Part shown: positions 16,032-23,813 of the stretch, piece by piece
Position numbering within the stretch: the stretch's first letter is position 1
Layout: every line of letters begins with the position of its first letter
Assembly: GCA_964594075.1 (NCBI GenBank)
Contig: CAZQKW010000008.1
Location: 1-64,000 of the forward strand
Direction of reading: 5' to 3'
Source: CAZQKW01 sp964594075
GTDB taxonomy: Bacteria > Desulfobacterota > WTBG01 > CAIYCZ01
Length of the DNA: 64,000 nt
Position numbers and translations under genes: made by a program
The notes under the pieces: generated by a model
What the model was told of the DNA's origin: nothing
What the model saw: the letters and a program-made list of their open reading frames with translations, nothing else
Database searches by the model: none

Positions 16032-16055
16032 GCCACCAGTTGCTGGTTTGGTGGC
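16032..16055 (+). promoter_or_regulatory. Hairpin between potC and potD
   Basis: GCCACCA (16032-16038) pairs with TGGTGGC (16049-16055) around a 10-base loop, 44 bases after potC and 40 bases before potD. No U-tract follows directly. It may stabilise the mRNA ends so that the binding protein is made in excess over the permeases, a common arrangement (inferred). Confidence 0.4.
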
Positions 16056-16095
16056 GATGTTTTAACAATCAACAATCTGCAAGGAGGAAATAACA

Positions 16096-17142
16096 ATGAA
16101 AAAAGTTCTTAAGTCTATCGTGGTATGGGTTGCCGCATTCATGGTAGGAGTGGCCAGCGGTTTCTGCGCTTCCAAGCCCACCTTACATGTTTATACCTGG
16201 GCAGATTATATTAAGCCGGAACTGGTGCAACGGTTTGAAAAAGAATATACGTGCAAAGTCGTCATTGATACCTTTGATTCAAATGAGGCGATGTATGCCA
16301 AAATTAAAGCGGGCGCTAAAGGCTATGACATAATTACGCCAAGCAGCTACATGGTGAGCATCATGTTTAATCAGGGTCTCTTGCAAAAACTTGACACTGC
16401 ATTGCTGCCTAACATTAAGTATGTTGATCCAGAATATTTGAAATTTGCTCTTGATCCAAAAATGGATCACAGTGTGCCGTATATGCTGACCATTACGGGA
16501 ATGGCGTATTTAAAAAGCAAAGTAAAGGATTTTAAGCCGTCGTGGGCAATGTTCAACCGCACCGACCTTAAGGGCAGAATGACCATGCTCAATGATATGC
16601 GTGAAACCATCGGCGCTGCCCTCAAATTTAACGGCTACAGTCTAAATACAACCAATGATAATGAATTGAGCGCTGCCAAAGAAACTTTGCTTACATGGAA
16701 GAAGAATCTTGCTAAGTTTGAAAATGAACAGTATAAGACCGGGCTTGCATCAAGCGAGTTTCTGCTGGTTCATGGCTACAGCGGTGATATTATGCAGGTG
16801 CAAACTGAAAACAAGGACATTGCATTTGCCATTCCTGAAGAAGGCACTTCATTTTCTTGTGATGATCTGGTGATTATGAAAGGCGCAGCACAGGTAAAAC
16901 TCGCCCATCAATTTATTAACTATCTTCATGATCCTGCGGTTGCCGCTGAAAACACGGCATTTATCAGCTACTTGTGCCCAAATACGGCCAGTTATGCAAA
17001 ATTGGACGCCGAGATAAAAAATAACCCGGCAATATTTTTTCTCAAACTCCAGGGGAGCTCAAAGAATGAAGTCATACGAGACCTTGGAGCAGATAATGCC
17101 AAATATACAAAAATTTGGGATCAGATAAAGGGGACGGAGTAA
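16096..17142 (+). CDS. potD: Polyamine-binding periplasmic protein PotD
   Basis: A 348-residue substrate-binding protein with a Sec signal peptide (Lys-rich start, hydrophobic residues 7-22, likely cut after CA at 24-25). It then opens with the family motif HVYTWADYIKPELVQRFEKEY and contains GYDIITPSSYMV and VPYMLTITGMAY, both typical of PotD. The Cys before the cut site is not in a proper lipobox. The ATG is preceded by a strong AAGGAGG (16080-16086). Fourth gene of potABCD. Confidence 0.93.
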   Translation: MKKVLKSIVVWVAAFMVGVASGFCASKPTLHVYTWADYIKPELVQRFEKEYTCKVVIDTFDSNEAMYAKIKAGAKGYDIITPSSYMVSIMFNQGLLQKLDTALLPNIKYVDPEYLKFALDPKMDHSVPYMLTITGMAYLKSKVKDFKPSWAMFNRTDLKGRMTMLNDMRETIGAALKFNGYSLNTTNDNELSAAKETLLTWKKNLAKFENEQYKTGLASSEFLLVHGYSGDIMQVQTENKDIAFAIPEEGTSFSCDDLVIMKGAAQVKLAHQFINYLHDPAVAAENTAFISYLCPNTASYAKLDAEIKNNPAIFFLKLQGSSKNEVIRDLGADNAKYTKIWDQIKGTE

Positions 17143-17183
17143 ACATTTCTGACCATTGCCTGCGCCATTGAAACAGAGTTTTC

Positions 17184-18422
17184 TTGGTAGATTCATGGCA
17201 GCGACTTGCCCTTTTGCAAGCAGTGCGTCAGAATATATATGAACTAATCTGCACAGGAATGAAGCGTGGTGTTCATCCGTTACGCAGACAGTATTTTATA
17301 AACGGCAGCGCTATGGTTTTTATACGCAAAGGGACGTGTCACCTGTTGTATGCCTATGATATCGGCACCGCTATTAATCTGTCTTTATGCCCTGAACGTC
17401 TTACATCGCTGGGACGCACAAAGATTTCGGACCGCAACCGCCGGGCTCCAAAGTATTTTGATTATGATCCTCCGCCACTGACCATTATTCATGAAGCATC
17501 TCTGCCTGGCATTGGCAAATACGAAGTTTCCTCTCGGGTGTCCATGACATTCTACGACTTTGGGGCCGTTTCCATCAGCTATGAAATTGACTTTGCAGGC
17601 AGCCTGGAGGATTTGCGCAACCTGAGCATTGAAATCGCGCAGAACAATATACTATTGCTCGACTCGCGCAACCGCGTCAACGATATCCTGCAGGCTTTGG
17701 GCAATGCGGTGGAACAGCCCTCGGTGGCGGCACCGGTGGAAGATTACGCACTATTCGAAGTCAGGGAATTTGAGCTCATCTGTCCTGCTGACGCACTCCC
17801 TCAGGAATATGGAGCGTTCCTTGCACAAATACTGCGGGCAGAGATTCAGGATCTTTCGGAGCAAGAAATTACCGATGCACTGACCTGTCGTATAACCTAT
17901 GGCCAAGACGATATCACGCTTATTGATTGGAATGCCGCGTTAGTTTTTGACCGGGAGGCTGAGGATATTCGTTCGGTGCTTGAGTTTGCCAATGTCGAAC
18001 TTCTGGAGCTGCGTTTCCTTGATCATCAGCTTGATGCATCGCTTGATCGGGCTTATGAGCTTACTTCACGGATGCCGGGCATCACCAGGTGGCTGCCGGG
18101 ATGGGCGGTGCGCACCATGCGGCAGATCTCTCAGATGCAGTTGGAGGGCGCAATCCTTTTCGAGCGCGTCAGCAATGCGCCAAAACTCCTTGGTGACCAG
18201 TTCCTTGCACGCGTGTACCGGCTGGCGGCCCAGCGCTTTCATTTCAGCGAGTGGAACGCGAGTATTCTGCGTAAGCTCGATACCTTAGAAGACTTCTATC
18301 AGCAGCTAAATGCCACCGCTGCAGCACGGCGACTGGAAGTGCTTGAATGGATTATTATCATACTGATCGCCCTGAGTATTATCATGCCGTTTATACCCGG
18401 GCTCATGCCATCCTTACATTGA
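17184..18422 (+). CDS. RMD1/DUF155-like protein with C-terminal membrane anchor
   Basis: A 412-residue protein resembling the RMD1/Sif2 (DUF155) family. It has an N-terminal alpha/beta region, then VLEFANVELLELRFLDHQLDASLDRAYEL (near residue 270), an amphipathic helical region (RKLDTLEDFYQQLNATAAARRLEVLEW) and one or two C-terminal hydrophobic segments (IIIILIALSIIMPFIPGL) that should anchor it. Eukaryotic members sit in mitochondrial membranes; bacterial roles are unknown. The start (TTG at 17184) is weak, and an in-frame ATG lies near 17259. It follows potD by 41 bases, possibly by read-through. Confidence 0.75.
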   Translation: MVDSWQRLALLQAVRQNIYELICTGMKRGVHPLRRQYFINGSAMVFIRKGTCHLLYAYDIGTAINLSLCPERLTSLGRTKISDRNRRAPKYFDYDPPPLTIIHEASLPGIGKYEVSSRVSMTFYDFGAVSISYEIDFAGSLEDLRNLSIEIAQNNILLLDSRNRVNDILQALGNAVEQPSVAAPVEDYALFEVREFELICPADALPQEYGAFLAQILRAEIQDLSEQEITDALTCRITYGQDDITLIDWNAALVFDREAEDIRSVLEFANVELLELRFLDHQLDASLDRAYELTSRMPGITRWLPGWAVRTMRQISQMQLEGAILFERVSNAPKLLGDQFLARVYRLAAQRFHFSEWNASILRKLDTLEDFYQQLNATAAARRLEVLEWIIIILIALSIIMPFIPGLMPSLH

Positions 18423-18474
18423 GCGGCTTAAAGATTGGGGAGATTTCAGGTAAATACTTTTATAAACGCCGGAT

Positions 18475-18494
18475 CTGTGCAATTAAACGCACAG
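18475..18494 (+). terminator. Weak hairpin after the RMD1-like gene
   Basis: CTGTGC and GCACAG form a 6-bp stem around AATTAAAC, followed by TTTAAAAT. It lies between two convergent genes and could end transcription, but the U-tract is poor. Confidence 0.35.
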
Positions 18495-18557
18495 TTTAAA
18501 ATAATCCGTTATTTTTTCTCTAAACTTTCAAAAAGCTCAATAGCAAAGCTCATTTAC

Positions 18558-19226
18558 TCACCATATTTCTTCAAATTCCGGGGCGATGCTAACAGTAATA
18601 AAGAGATCGGTGTCTCTAAGTCCGATATCTTCTAATGAAAGGCATATTTCTGTGCCATGAATAATATGTGGGGGGACACTCAGGCGAATTTCCCGTTCTG
18701 CTCTGATTCTTCCGTAGCCGTAGCATTCTGGGCAAAAGAAATCTTGAAACAGGCCGCTTCTATTGCAGCGCGGGCATGGTTCAACAACCGGCACGCGTAT
18801 AGGGAACAGGCCTCCCTCAGCCGCTTCCTGGGGAGACAGTATCAGTTCAAGATAGAGGTCTTTCCGCGTTCCAATGCTCTGGTCAAAAAAACCGGGCACA
18901 AAACCTGAAAAAAACTCGTCAACAAGAGAACCAAAACTATTAAATTTATCATATACCGATCTTCTTTGTTTGATAATATCTAACGGTCTGGAAATTCTTA
19001 TACTTGACCGCTCGCGTTCCAATTGCCGGTCATATTCCCTCCTTTTTTCTTCGTTTGACAATGTTTCATACGCTTCCTTTATTTCTAAAAACCGTTCAGT
19101 AGTCTCTGCAGACCGCGCTGTGTCAGGATGATATTTTTTTACGCCTTTGCGATATGCCTGTTTAATTTTATCTAAATCTACTCCTCTGCTCACGCCAAGA
19201 ATAATGTAGTAATCTTTCATGGCCAC
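18558..19226 (-). CDS. Minimal DnaJ-like co-chaperone
   Basis: A 222-residue J-domain protein. Residues 5-70 form the J domain with the HPD triad (KKYHPDT) needed to stimulate DnaK. A linker with FFSGF repeats follows, then a shortened substrate-binding region with only one zinc site (CPRC and CPEC) where classical DnaJ has four CxxCxGxG repeats, and a short C-terminal beta domain. The GTG start at 19226 follows GGGAGGAG at five bases; an ATG two codons later is possible. It is divergent from two Hsp20 genes, which suggests a stress module. Confidence 0.85.
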   Translation of the reverse strand: MAMKDYYIILGVSRGVDLDKIKQAYRKGVKKYHPDTARSAETTERFLEIKEAYETLSNEEKRREYDRQLERERSSIRISRPLDIIKQRRSVYDKFNSFGSLVDEFFSGFVPGFFDQSIGTRKDLYLELILSPQEAAEGGLFPIRVPVVEPCPRCNRSGLFQDFFCPECYGYGRIRAEREIRLSVPPHIIHGTEICLSLEDIGLRDTDLFITVSIAPEFEEIW

Positions 19227-19328
19227 GACATCTCCTCCCGGGTCTAACCTGTTTTAAAGCCTTTTATTTTTATTGTAGTCATACCGTCACCGGAGTCAAG
19301 ACGGTTATAAAAAAATTAATAGTGCCTC

Positions 19329-19356
19329 TTGACTTTCGACAACTAATTTTTATTGT
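19329..19356 (+). promoter_or_regulatory. Possible promoter of the hsp20 pair
   Basis: TTGACT (19329-19334), a 16-base spacer and TATTGT (19351-19356) lie 57 bases before the first Hsp20 ATG. No CIRCE or ROSE-like element is evident. Confidence 0.35.
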
Positions 19357-19412
19357 TTTAACAAATCTTAAAAAAAATAATCAACCGTAAGTGCTGAAAG
19401 GAGGTAATGATT

Positions 19413-19856
19413 ATGATTACACGCTGGTTGTATGATTTTGAACCATTATTAGGTGATTTTTCCCGCTTGAGTGAAGAGCTTGACAGATTATTTGAAATCG
19501 GGCTCCCGCTATCTGACATTCGCAGCGTGCCGCGAGGAACCTTCCCTCCCGTAAATGTCATCGAAACAAAAGAGGGTGTATCTTTGCAGGCATACATTCC
19601 CGGGGCAGACCCCAAAAAGATTGAAATAACATTTCATGATAATGCGCTCACGATTAAAGGTGAACGGGATACCACATATAAGGGCAACTTTCATCGCCGC
19701 GAGCGTTTTAACGGAACATTCACCCGAATAATAGGGCTCCCTGAAGGACTTGATCCTGACAAAATTAAAGCGCAGTATCGAGACGGCGTTTTGCTGGTCA
19801 CCATTGATAAGAAAGAAGAGCAGAAGCCTAAACAAATTACGGTAAGCGTTGAATAA
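19413..19856 (+). CDS. Hsp20 small heat shock protein (first copy)
   Basis: A holdase chaperone of the alpha-crystallin family. The crystallin domain spans about residues 45-145 (PVNVIETKEGVSLQAYIPGADPKKIEI through the YRDGVLLVTIDK end motif). AAAGGAGG at 19397-19404 lies eight bases before the ATG at 19413 and only two before the ATG at 19407, so 19413 is chosen, giving 147 residues. It is directly followed by a second Hsp20 gene, a pairing that often forms mixed oligomers. Confidence 0.9.
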   Translation: MITRWLYDFEPLLGDFSRLSEELDRLFEIGLPLSDIRSVPRGTFPPVNVIETKEGVSLQAYIPGADPKKIEITFHDNALTIKGERDTTYKGNFHRRERFNGTFTRIIGLPEGLDPDKIKAQYRDGVLLVTIDKKEEQKPKQITVSVE

Positions 19857-19872
19857 GAAAGGAGGGATACCG

Positions 19873-20268
19873 ATGGCTGAAAGAACTGAAAAAACAGTGG
19901 CAAAAAAAGATATAAACAAGGCAGTTGAAACTGCCAAGGAAAGCATGATTCCTCCGGTAGATATATATGAGGATAATGATGAAGTTACTTTATTTGCCGA
20001 TCTGCCCGGTGTAAGCAAAGACAGCCTGGAAGTGCAAATTGACAAGGATGTGCTTAAGATTTTTGGCAAACGCACGCTGGCAAAGGAAACAGATGTTGTG
20101 AACCGCTACGAGGAGATTCCGCAAAAGGACTTTTATCGGGCCTTTACCATTGGCGAGGAAATTGATCGGGAAAAAATTACTGCGACCATGAATCAGGGTG
20201 TGCTGAAGTTAGTTCTTCCTAAATGCGAGCGAACTAAACCCAAGAGAATTGATATCAAAGTGGCATAA
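19873..20268 (+). CDS. Hsp20 small heat shock protein (second copy)
   Basis: A 131-residue alpha-crystallin domain protein (PPVDIYEDNDEVTLFADLPGVSKDSLEV; MNQGVLKLVLPK), with a short charged N-terminal arm. The ATG at 19873 follows AAAGGAGGG, which overlaps the end of the first copy. It is divergent from that copy in sequence, so the two are not a recent duplication. A strong terminator follows. Confidence 0.9.
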   Translation: MAERTEKTVAKKDINKAVETAKESMIPPVDIYEDNDEVTLFADLPGVSKDSLEVQIDKDVLKIFGKRTLAKETDVVNRYEEIPQKDFYRAFTIGEEIDREKITATMNQGVLKLVLPKCERTKPKRIDIKVA

Positions 20269-20287
20269 TATCCCACGAAGGAAATAC

Positions 20288-20321
20288 ATAAAAGAGGGCC
20301 AACAGGCCCTCTTTTATTTTT
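20288..20321 (+). terminator. Strong Rho-independent terminator after hsp20 pair
   Basis: A perfect 13-bp stem (20288-20300 with 20305-20317), loop AACA, then TTTT. The arm sequence ATAAAAGAGGGCC has A-rich and T-rich flanks on both sides, so it may also end ruvB transcription from the minus strand. Confidence 0.85.
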
Positions 20322-20377
20322 GACCGCTATGTTTTGTTACGCATTGCGTCATTAGGCTTTTGAATCCAGACGTTTTG

Positions 20378-21469
20378 CTATAATTTTGGCAGTTCCATCT
20401 GTTTTGTCTCCTTCAGTATAGGCTCAATTCTGAGATGTTTAAAAGCACGTTCTGTTGCCTTCCTTCCAGATGAGGTCCGTGCCAAAAGACCAGCTTTCAA
20501 TAAAAAAGGTTCAACCATATCTACCAATGTATCCGGCTCCTCCTGCAGCGTTGCGGCAATTGCCTCAAGACCGACCGGGCCTCCTTTGTAAACCTGAATA
20601 ATGACATTAAGAAATCGTTTGTCTAACGGGGTAAGTCCGCATTCATCAATTCCTTCCAGGGCAAGCGCTTTATCAACTATCGCTTTGGTTATAACGCCAT
20701 TGGCTCTCACGTCTGCATAATCCCGAATCCTGCGCAACAAGCGGTTGGCGATACGCGGAGTGCCGCGCGCGCGACGGGCAATCTCCTGTGCGCCATCCAC
20801 CTCTATACGAATATCAAGAATTGAAGCAGAACGTATAATGACCTTTTCTAAATCTTCTTCTGAATAAAAATCAAGGGAGCTGAAAATCCCGAAACGCTCT
20901 CGCAGTGGAGCTGACAACAGACCAGCCCGAGTGGTTGCGCCGATCAGCGTAAAATGTTCAAGTTTTGACCGGTAGCTCCGTGCATTCATGCCACTGTCAA
21001 ATATAATATCTACCGCAAAATCTTCCATCGCAGGATAAAGAAATTCCTCAACCACTTTGGGCAGCCGATGAATTTCGTCAATAAAAAGAACATTGCCATA
21101 ATCCAGATGGGTAAGAATACTGAGCAGATCGCCGCCCTTTTCCAGTGCCGGTCCTGATGTATGAATAATGGGCACCTCAAGTTCGTTTGCAATGATGTGG
21201 GCAAGCGTCGTTTTGCCTAATCCCGGAGGCCCATAAAACAGTATGTGATCAAGCACTTCGGCTCTTTTTTTTGCGGCTTCGACTGCTATTTTGAGCATCT
21301 CTACATTCTGCTTCTGACCAATATATTCGGAAAATTTTTTTGGCCGGAGGTCCCATCGAATGTGTTCTTCATCGTCTTGCGTCAGCGCCAGTGGATTAAA
21401 TGCTTTTACCGGTTTTTTTATTTCGCCGGTTCTTTCACACCCTGCTGTAGTATCTGGCTTTTTCTTCAT
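20378..21469 (-). CDS. ruvB: Holliday junction branch migration ATPase RuvB
   Basis: A hexameric AAA+ motor that drives branch migration with RuvA. The 363-residue protein has Walker A GPPGLGKTT (near residue 80), Walker B LFIDEIHRL, sensor GATTRAGLLSAPLRERFG and the C-terminal winged helix (GGPVGLEAIAATLQEE). It has a Lys/Glu-rich N-terminal extension of about 30 residues. Its start overlaps the ruvA stop by four bases. Confidence 0.95.
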   Translation of the reverse strand: MKKKPDTTAGCERTGEIKKPVKAFNPLALTQDDEEHIRWDLRPKKFSEYIGQKQNVEMLKIAVEAAKKRAEVLDHILFYGPPGLGKTTLAHIIANELEVPIIHTSGPALEKGGDLLSILTHLDYGNVLFIDEIHRLPKVVEEFLYPAMEDFAVDIIFDSGMNARSYRSKLEHFTLIGATTRAGLLSAPLRERFGIFSSLDFYSEEDLEKVIIRSASILDIRIEVDGAQEIARRARGTPRIANRLLRRIRDYADVRANGVITKAIVDKALALEGIDECGLTPLDKRFLNVIIQVYKGGPVGLEAIAATLQEEPDTLVDMVEPFLLKAGLLARTSSGRKATERAFKHLRIEPILKETKQMELPKL

Positions 21470-22101
21470 ACGAATTTTCTACTGCCTTCCTTCTGCCCAC
21501 GATATACTTCTTCAAACAGCTCTTCCGGCGTTGAAACCTCCGGATTGCGTTTAAGAGCTTCTGCAATCAGCGCAGAGGCCTCAACGCGGCTGTGACCAAG
21601 CTGTTTTACCAAAACATTTTCTACTTGCTTTTTGAAATCCTCTATTTTTTCAACTGCACTATGCTCACCCTCACGCAGCAACGCATATTTGCCGACCTTT
21701 CCATGCAGTTCAGAGATTATCATCTCGGCCTTTCGTTCGCCGATTCCCTTAAGCTGTTTGATTGTTGCCACATCACGGTCTTCTATTGCGCCGGCGATAA
21801 CTGATACCGGCACGGTCATTGCCCGCGCTGCCATAACTGGCCCTATGTTTTTAACCTGAATAAGCCGCTCAAAAAATTCCCGCTCAATTTCACTGGTAAA
21901 TCCTATAAGGACCGGCTTTGGTTGCTGGGTGGTCTGCTGAAAAGAAATATAGAGTTCAACGGTGTCCTCACCCTCTTTTTTGTTTAGATACACGTTGCGC
22001 ACAATTTCGGGCAGGAGAATTTCATAACCGACTCCGCCGGTAACTACCACTATGCGGTCTTCCTCCAGTTTCATAATTTGCCCTTTAATATAGCGTATCA
22101 T
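21466..22101 (-). CDS. ruvA: Holliday junction DNA-binding protein RuvA
   Basis: A 211-residue tetrameric junction-binding subunit. It has an N-terminal OB-fold (MIRYIKGQIMKLEEDRIVVVTGGVGYEI), two helix-hairpin-helix motifs (VKNIGPVMAARAM; LKGIGERKAEMII) and a C-terminal RuvB-contacting domain (SRVEASALIAEALKRNPEVST). Middle gene of ruvC-ruvA-ruvB on the minus strand. Confidence 0.95.
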   Translation of the reverse strand: MIRYIKGQIMKLEEDRIVVVTGGVGYEILLPEIVRNVYLNKKEGEDTVELYISFQQTTQQPKPVLIGFTSEIEREFFERLIQVKNIGPVMAARAMTVPVSVIAGAIEDRDVATIKQLKGIGERKAEMIISELHGKVGKYALLREGEHSAVEKIEDFKKQVENVLVKQLGHSRVEASALIAEALKRNPEVSTPEELFEEVYRGQKEGSRKFV

Positions 22102-22111
22102 AAGCTAATTC

Positions 22112-22621
22112 CTACCAGCGGTAATATCCTTTTCGTGACAGCCCTGTTATGGCAAGGGCCGCCGCATCGGAAGCATGATCGGGGGTGATGTCTTCGCGCA
22201 TTTGCAGTATCCGTTTGACCGTTCTTCGCACCTGATCCTTGGAAGCACGGCCATGGCCGGTGATAGAGCATTTAACTTCGGTGGGATTAATTCTCATAAA
22301 TTCCACCGTATGCTGTTGGGCAGCCAAGCATATAACACCCTTTACTTCCCCAAGCTGAATAGCTGCTTTGGGAAACGCGCCCACCGCATAGATATCTTCC
22401 ATGATCAGCAGGACCGGTTTCCATTTTTTAATCAGTGCTTCAATGCCCTGATAAATAATTTGAAGACGATGTGGGATAGTCAGCTTTGGAGAAGTTTTGA
22501 GACTTCCCCAGTCACAGGCCTCGCCACCACGGGTTCTGGTTCTAATCACTGCATAACCGGTTGCAGCAAGACCGGGATCAATACCAATAGCTGTAGTGCA
22601 GATCTTGTCTTGGTTTACCAC
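22112..22621 (-). CDS. ruvC: Holliday junction resolvase RuvC
   Basis: A 169-residue RNase H-fold endonuclease. The four acidic catalytic positions are visible: Asp in GIDPGLAATGYAVI, Glu in LLIMEDIYAV, and the C-terminal DHASDAAALA pair. It is the usual length. It lies 10 bases upstream of ruvA. Confidence 0.93.
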   Translation of the reverse strand: MVNQDKICTTAIGIDPGLAATGYAVIRTRTRGGEACDWGSLKTSPKLTIPHRLQIIYQGIEALIKKWKPVLLIMEDIYAVGAFPKAAIQLGEVKGVICLAAQQHTVEFMRINPTEVKCSITGHGRASKDQVRRTVKRILQMREDITPDHASDAAALAITGLSRKGYYRW

Positions 22622-22673
22622 AATGCACTGAACACAAAATGGTTACGTTCTGATCTTGGGATGAGATAGTGCG

Positions 22674-23048
22674 TCACTTGTCCTGCATGGTATCTTGTGG
22701 AATTGTTTCTTTAATCGCCAGGATAATTTTTTCCGCTTTTTCTTTATATTCGGTCGGCACCATTATAATCCCCCAACCCTTCTGCGGTATGAAAATACCG
22801 TCATACGCAGTATCTTGATAACTTCGCACCATGACAGGGACGTATTCTTTGGTCAGGGCATTTGTTAGCACATCCGCCTCAAACTTATTTTCAACGGTCG
22901 CAACTTTTACAAACACTTCCTGACCCTCCCGTGCTCGCGCTGCCCGGATGCTTTTCATAGTTTGTTCGTCAATAAGGCGGGCCGTGCAGTCAGCACATTC
23001 TTGAATTTCTTCCCTGTATTCGGTTTCACAAATCGGGCAATATTTCAT
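22674..23048 (-). CDS. Zinc-ribbon protein with DUF2007-like domain
   Basis: A 124-residue protein with an N-terminal CPICETEYREEIQECADC zinc ribbon, followed by an alpha/beta domain (VFVKVATVENKFEADVLTNALTKEYVPVMVRSY) resembling DUF2007, a putative signal-transducing domain. The ATG at 23048 is chosen because AGGAG precedes it; the long frame upstream overlaps greA in another frame. It sits between greA and ruvC on the same strand. The function is unknown. Confidence 0.8.
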   Translation of the reverse strand: MKYCPICETEYREEIQECADCTARLIDEQTMKSIRAARAREGQEVFVKVATVENKFEADVLTNALTKEYVPVMVRSYQDTAYDGIFIPQKGWGIIMVPTEYKEKAEKIILAIKETIPQDTMQDK

Positions 23049-23058
23049 CCTTGACTCC

Positions 23059-23538
23059 TCACGTGAAGCTAATCCCGAGGATACGATAATTCCGAACGCC
23101 CCCGGGAGTTCGGACCTGAACTTCATCACCTTCTTCTTTGCCGATAAGCGACCGTGCTATAGGAGAATGCACCGATATTTTCCCCTCATCTGCATCAGCC
23201 TCATCAGCGCCTACTATCTGATAAACAATTTTCTCTCCCCGATCAAGATCATCAAGGATAACCGTTGCGCCGAATATGACTTTGTCAGAATTGAGCTCGG
23301 TGGTATCAATGACCATGGCGCTGGCGAGTTTTTGTTCAAGGTCCTTGATCTTTTTTTCAATGATACCCTGTTTTTCCTTTGCTGCTTCATACTCTGCATT
23401 TTCCGAAATATCGCCAAAGCCTCTGGCCACTTCAATCTCTTTTATAATACTCTGGCGGTCAACGGTTTTATATTTTTTAAGTTTTTCACGTAACGCTTCG
23501 TACCCCTGTCTGGTCATGGGAACCTTTGGCATATTCAA
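23059..23538 (-). CDS. greA: Transcription elongation factor GreA
   Basis: Rescues backtracked RNA polymerase by stimulating transcript cleavage. The N-terminal coiled coil includes the acidic-tip region ARGFGDISENAEYEAAKEKQ (near residue 40), and the C-terminal FKBP-like domain ends in VQVRTPGGVRNYRILGI. GGAGG lies eight bases before the TTG at 23538 and too far from the ATG at 23532, so a TTG start is likely. Confidence 0.92.
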   Translation of the reverse strand: MNMPKVPMTRQGYEALREKLKKYKTVDRQSIIKEIEVARGFGDISENAEYEAAKEKQGIIEKKIKDLEQKLASAMVIDTTELNSDKVIFGATVILDDLDRGEKIVYQIVGADEADADEGKISVHSPIARSLIGKEEGDEVQVRTPGGVRNYRILGISFT

Positions 23539-23597
23539 TATTATATCCTCCCGATGGTTGAACCAGCAACGTTATAGTTATGCAAGATAAAAAAACA

Positions 23598-23627
23598 CAG
23601 AGGATAACCATGCCGGGTTACCCTCTG
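23598..23627 (-). terminator. Rho-independent terminator downstream of the hybrid histidine kinase
   Basis: A 12-bp stem with one mismatch (23598-23609 with 23616-23627), followed on the minus strand by TGTTTTTT. It lies about 190 bases beyond the kinase stop and upstream of greA. The remaining bases of 23539-23813 show no gene. Confidence 0.75.
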
Positions 23628-23813
23628 CTGAAAGCGCATGCTTTTATTCTTATTCAATTCTCATATTCATGGCTGTTATTTTATAGTTTATGACCGGTGG
23701 TGTATAAATTTAAATATATCATATTTTTTATTAGCATATAATGCAAAATATTTATATAAAAAAATATTTTGCTCCCGTGTAAAAAAGTGCTTCAGTAGAA
23801 TGCTACAGCGCAG

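Noticed and set aside
19227..19412. CIRCE element controlling the heat-shock genes
   Set aside because: No TTAGCACTC-N9-GAGTGCTAA repeat in the divergent region.
19509..20075. 188-residue minus-strand frame across the two Hsp20 genes
   Set aside because: Shadow of two clear Hsp20 coding regions on the other strand.
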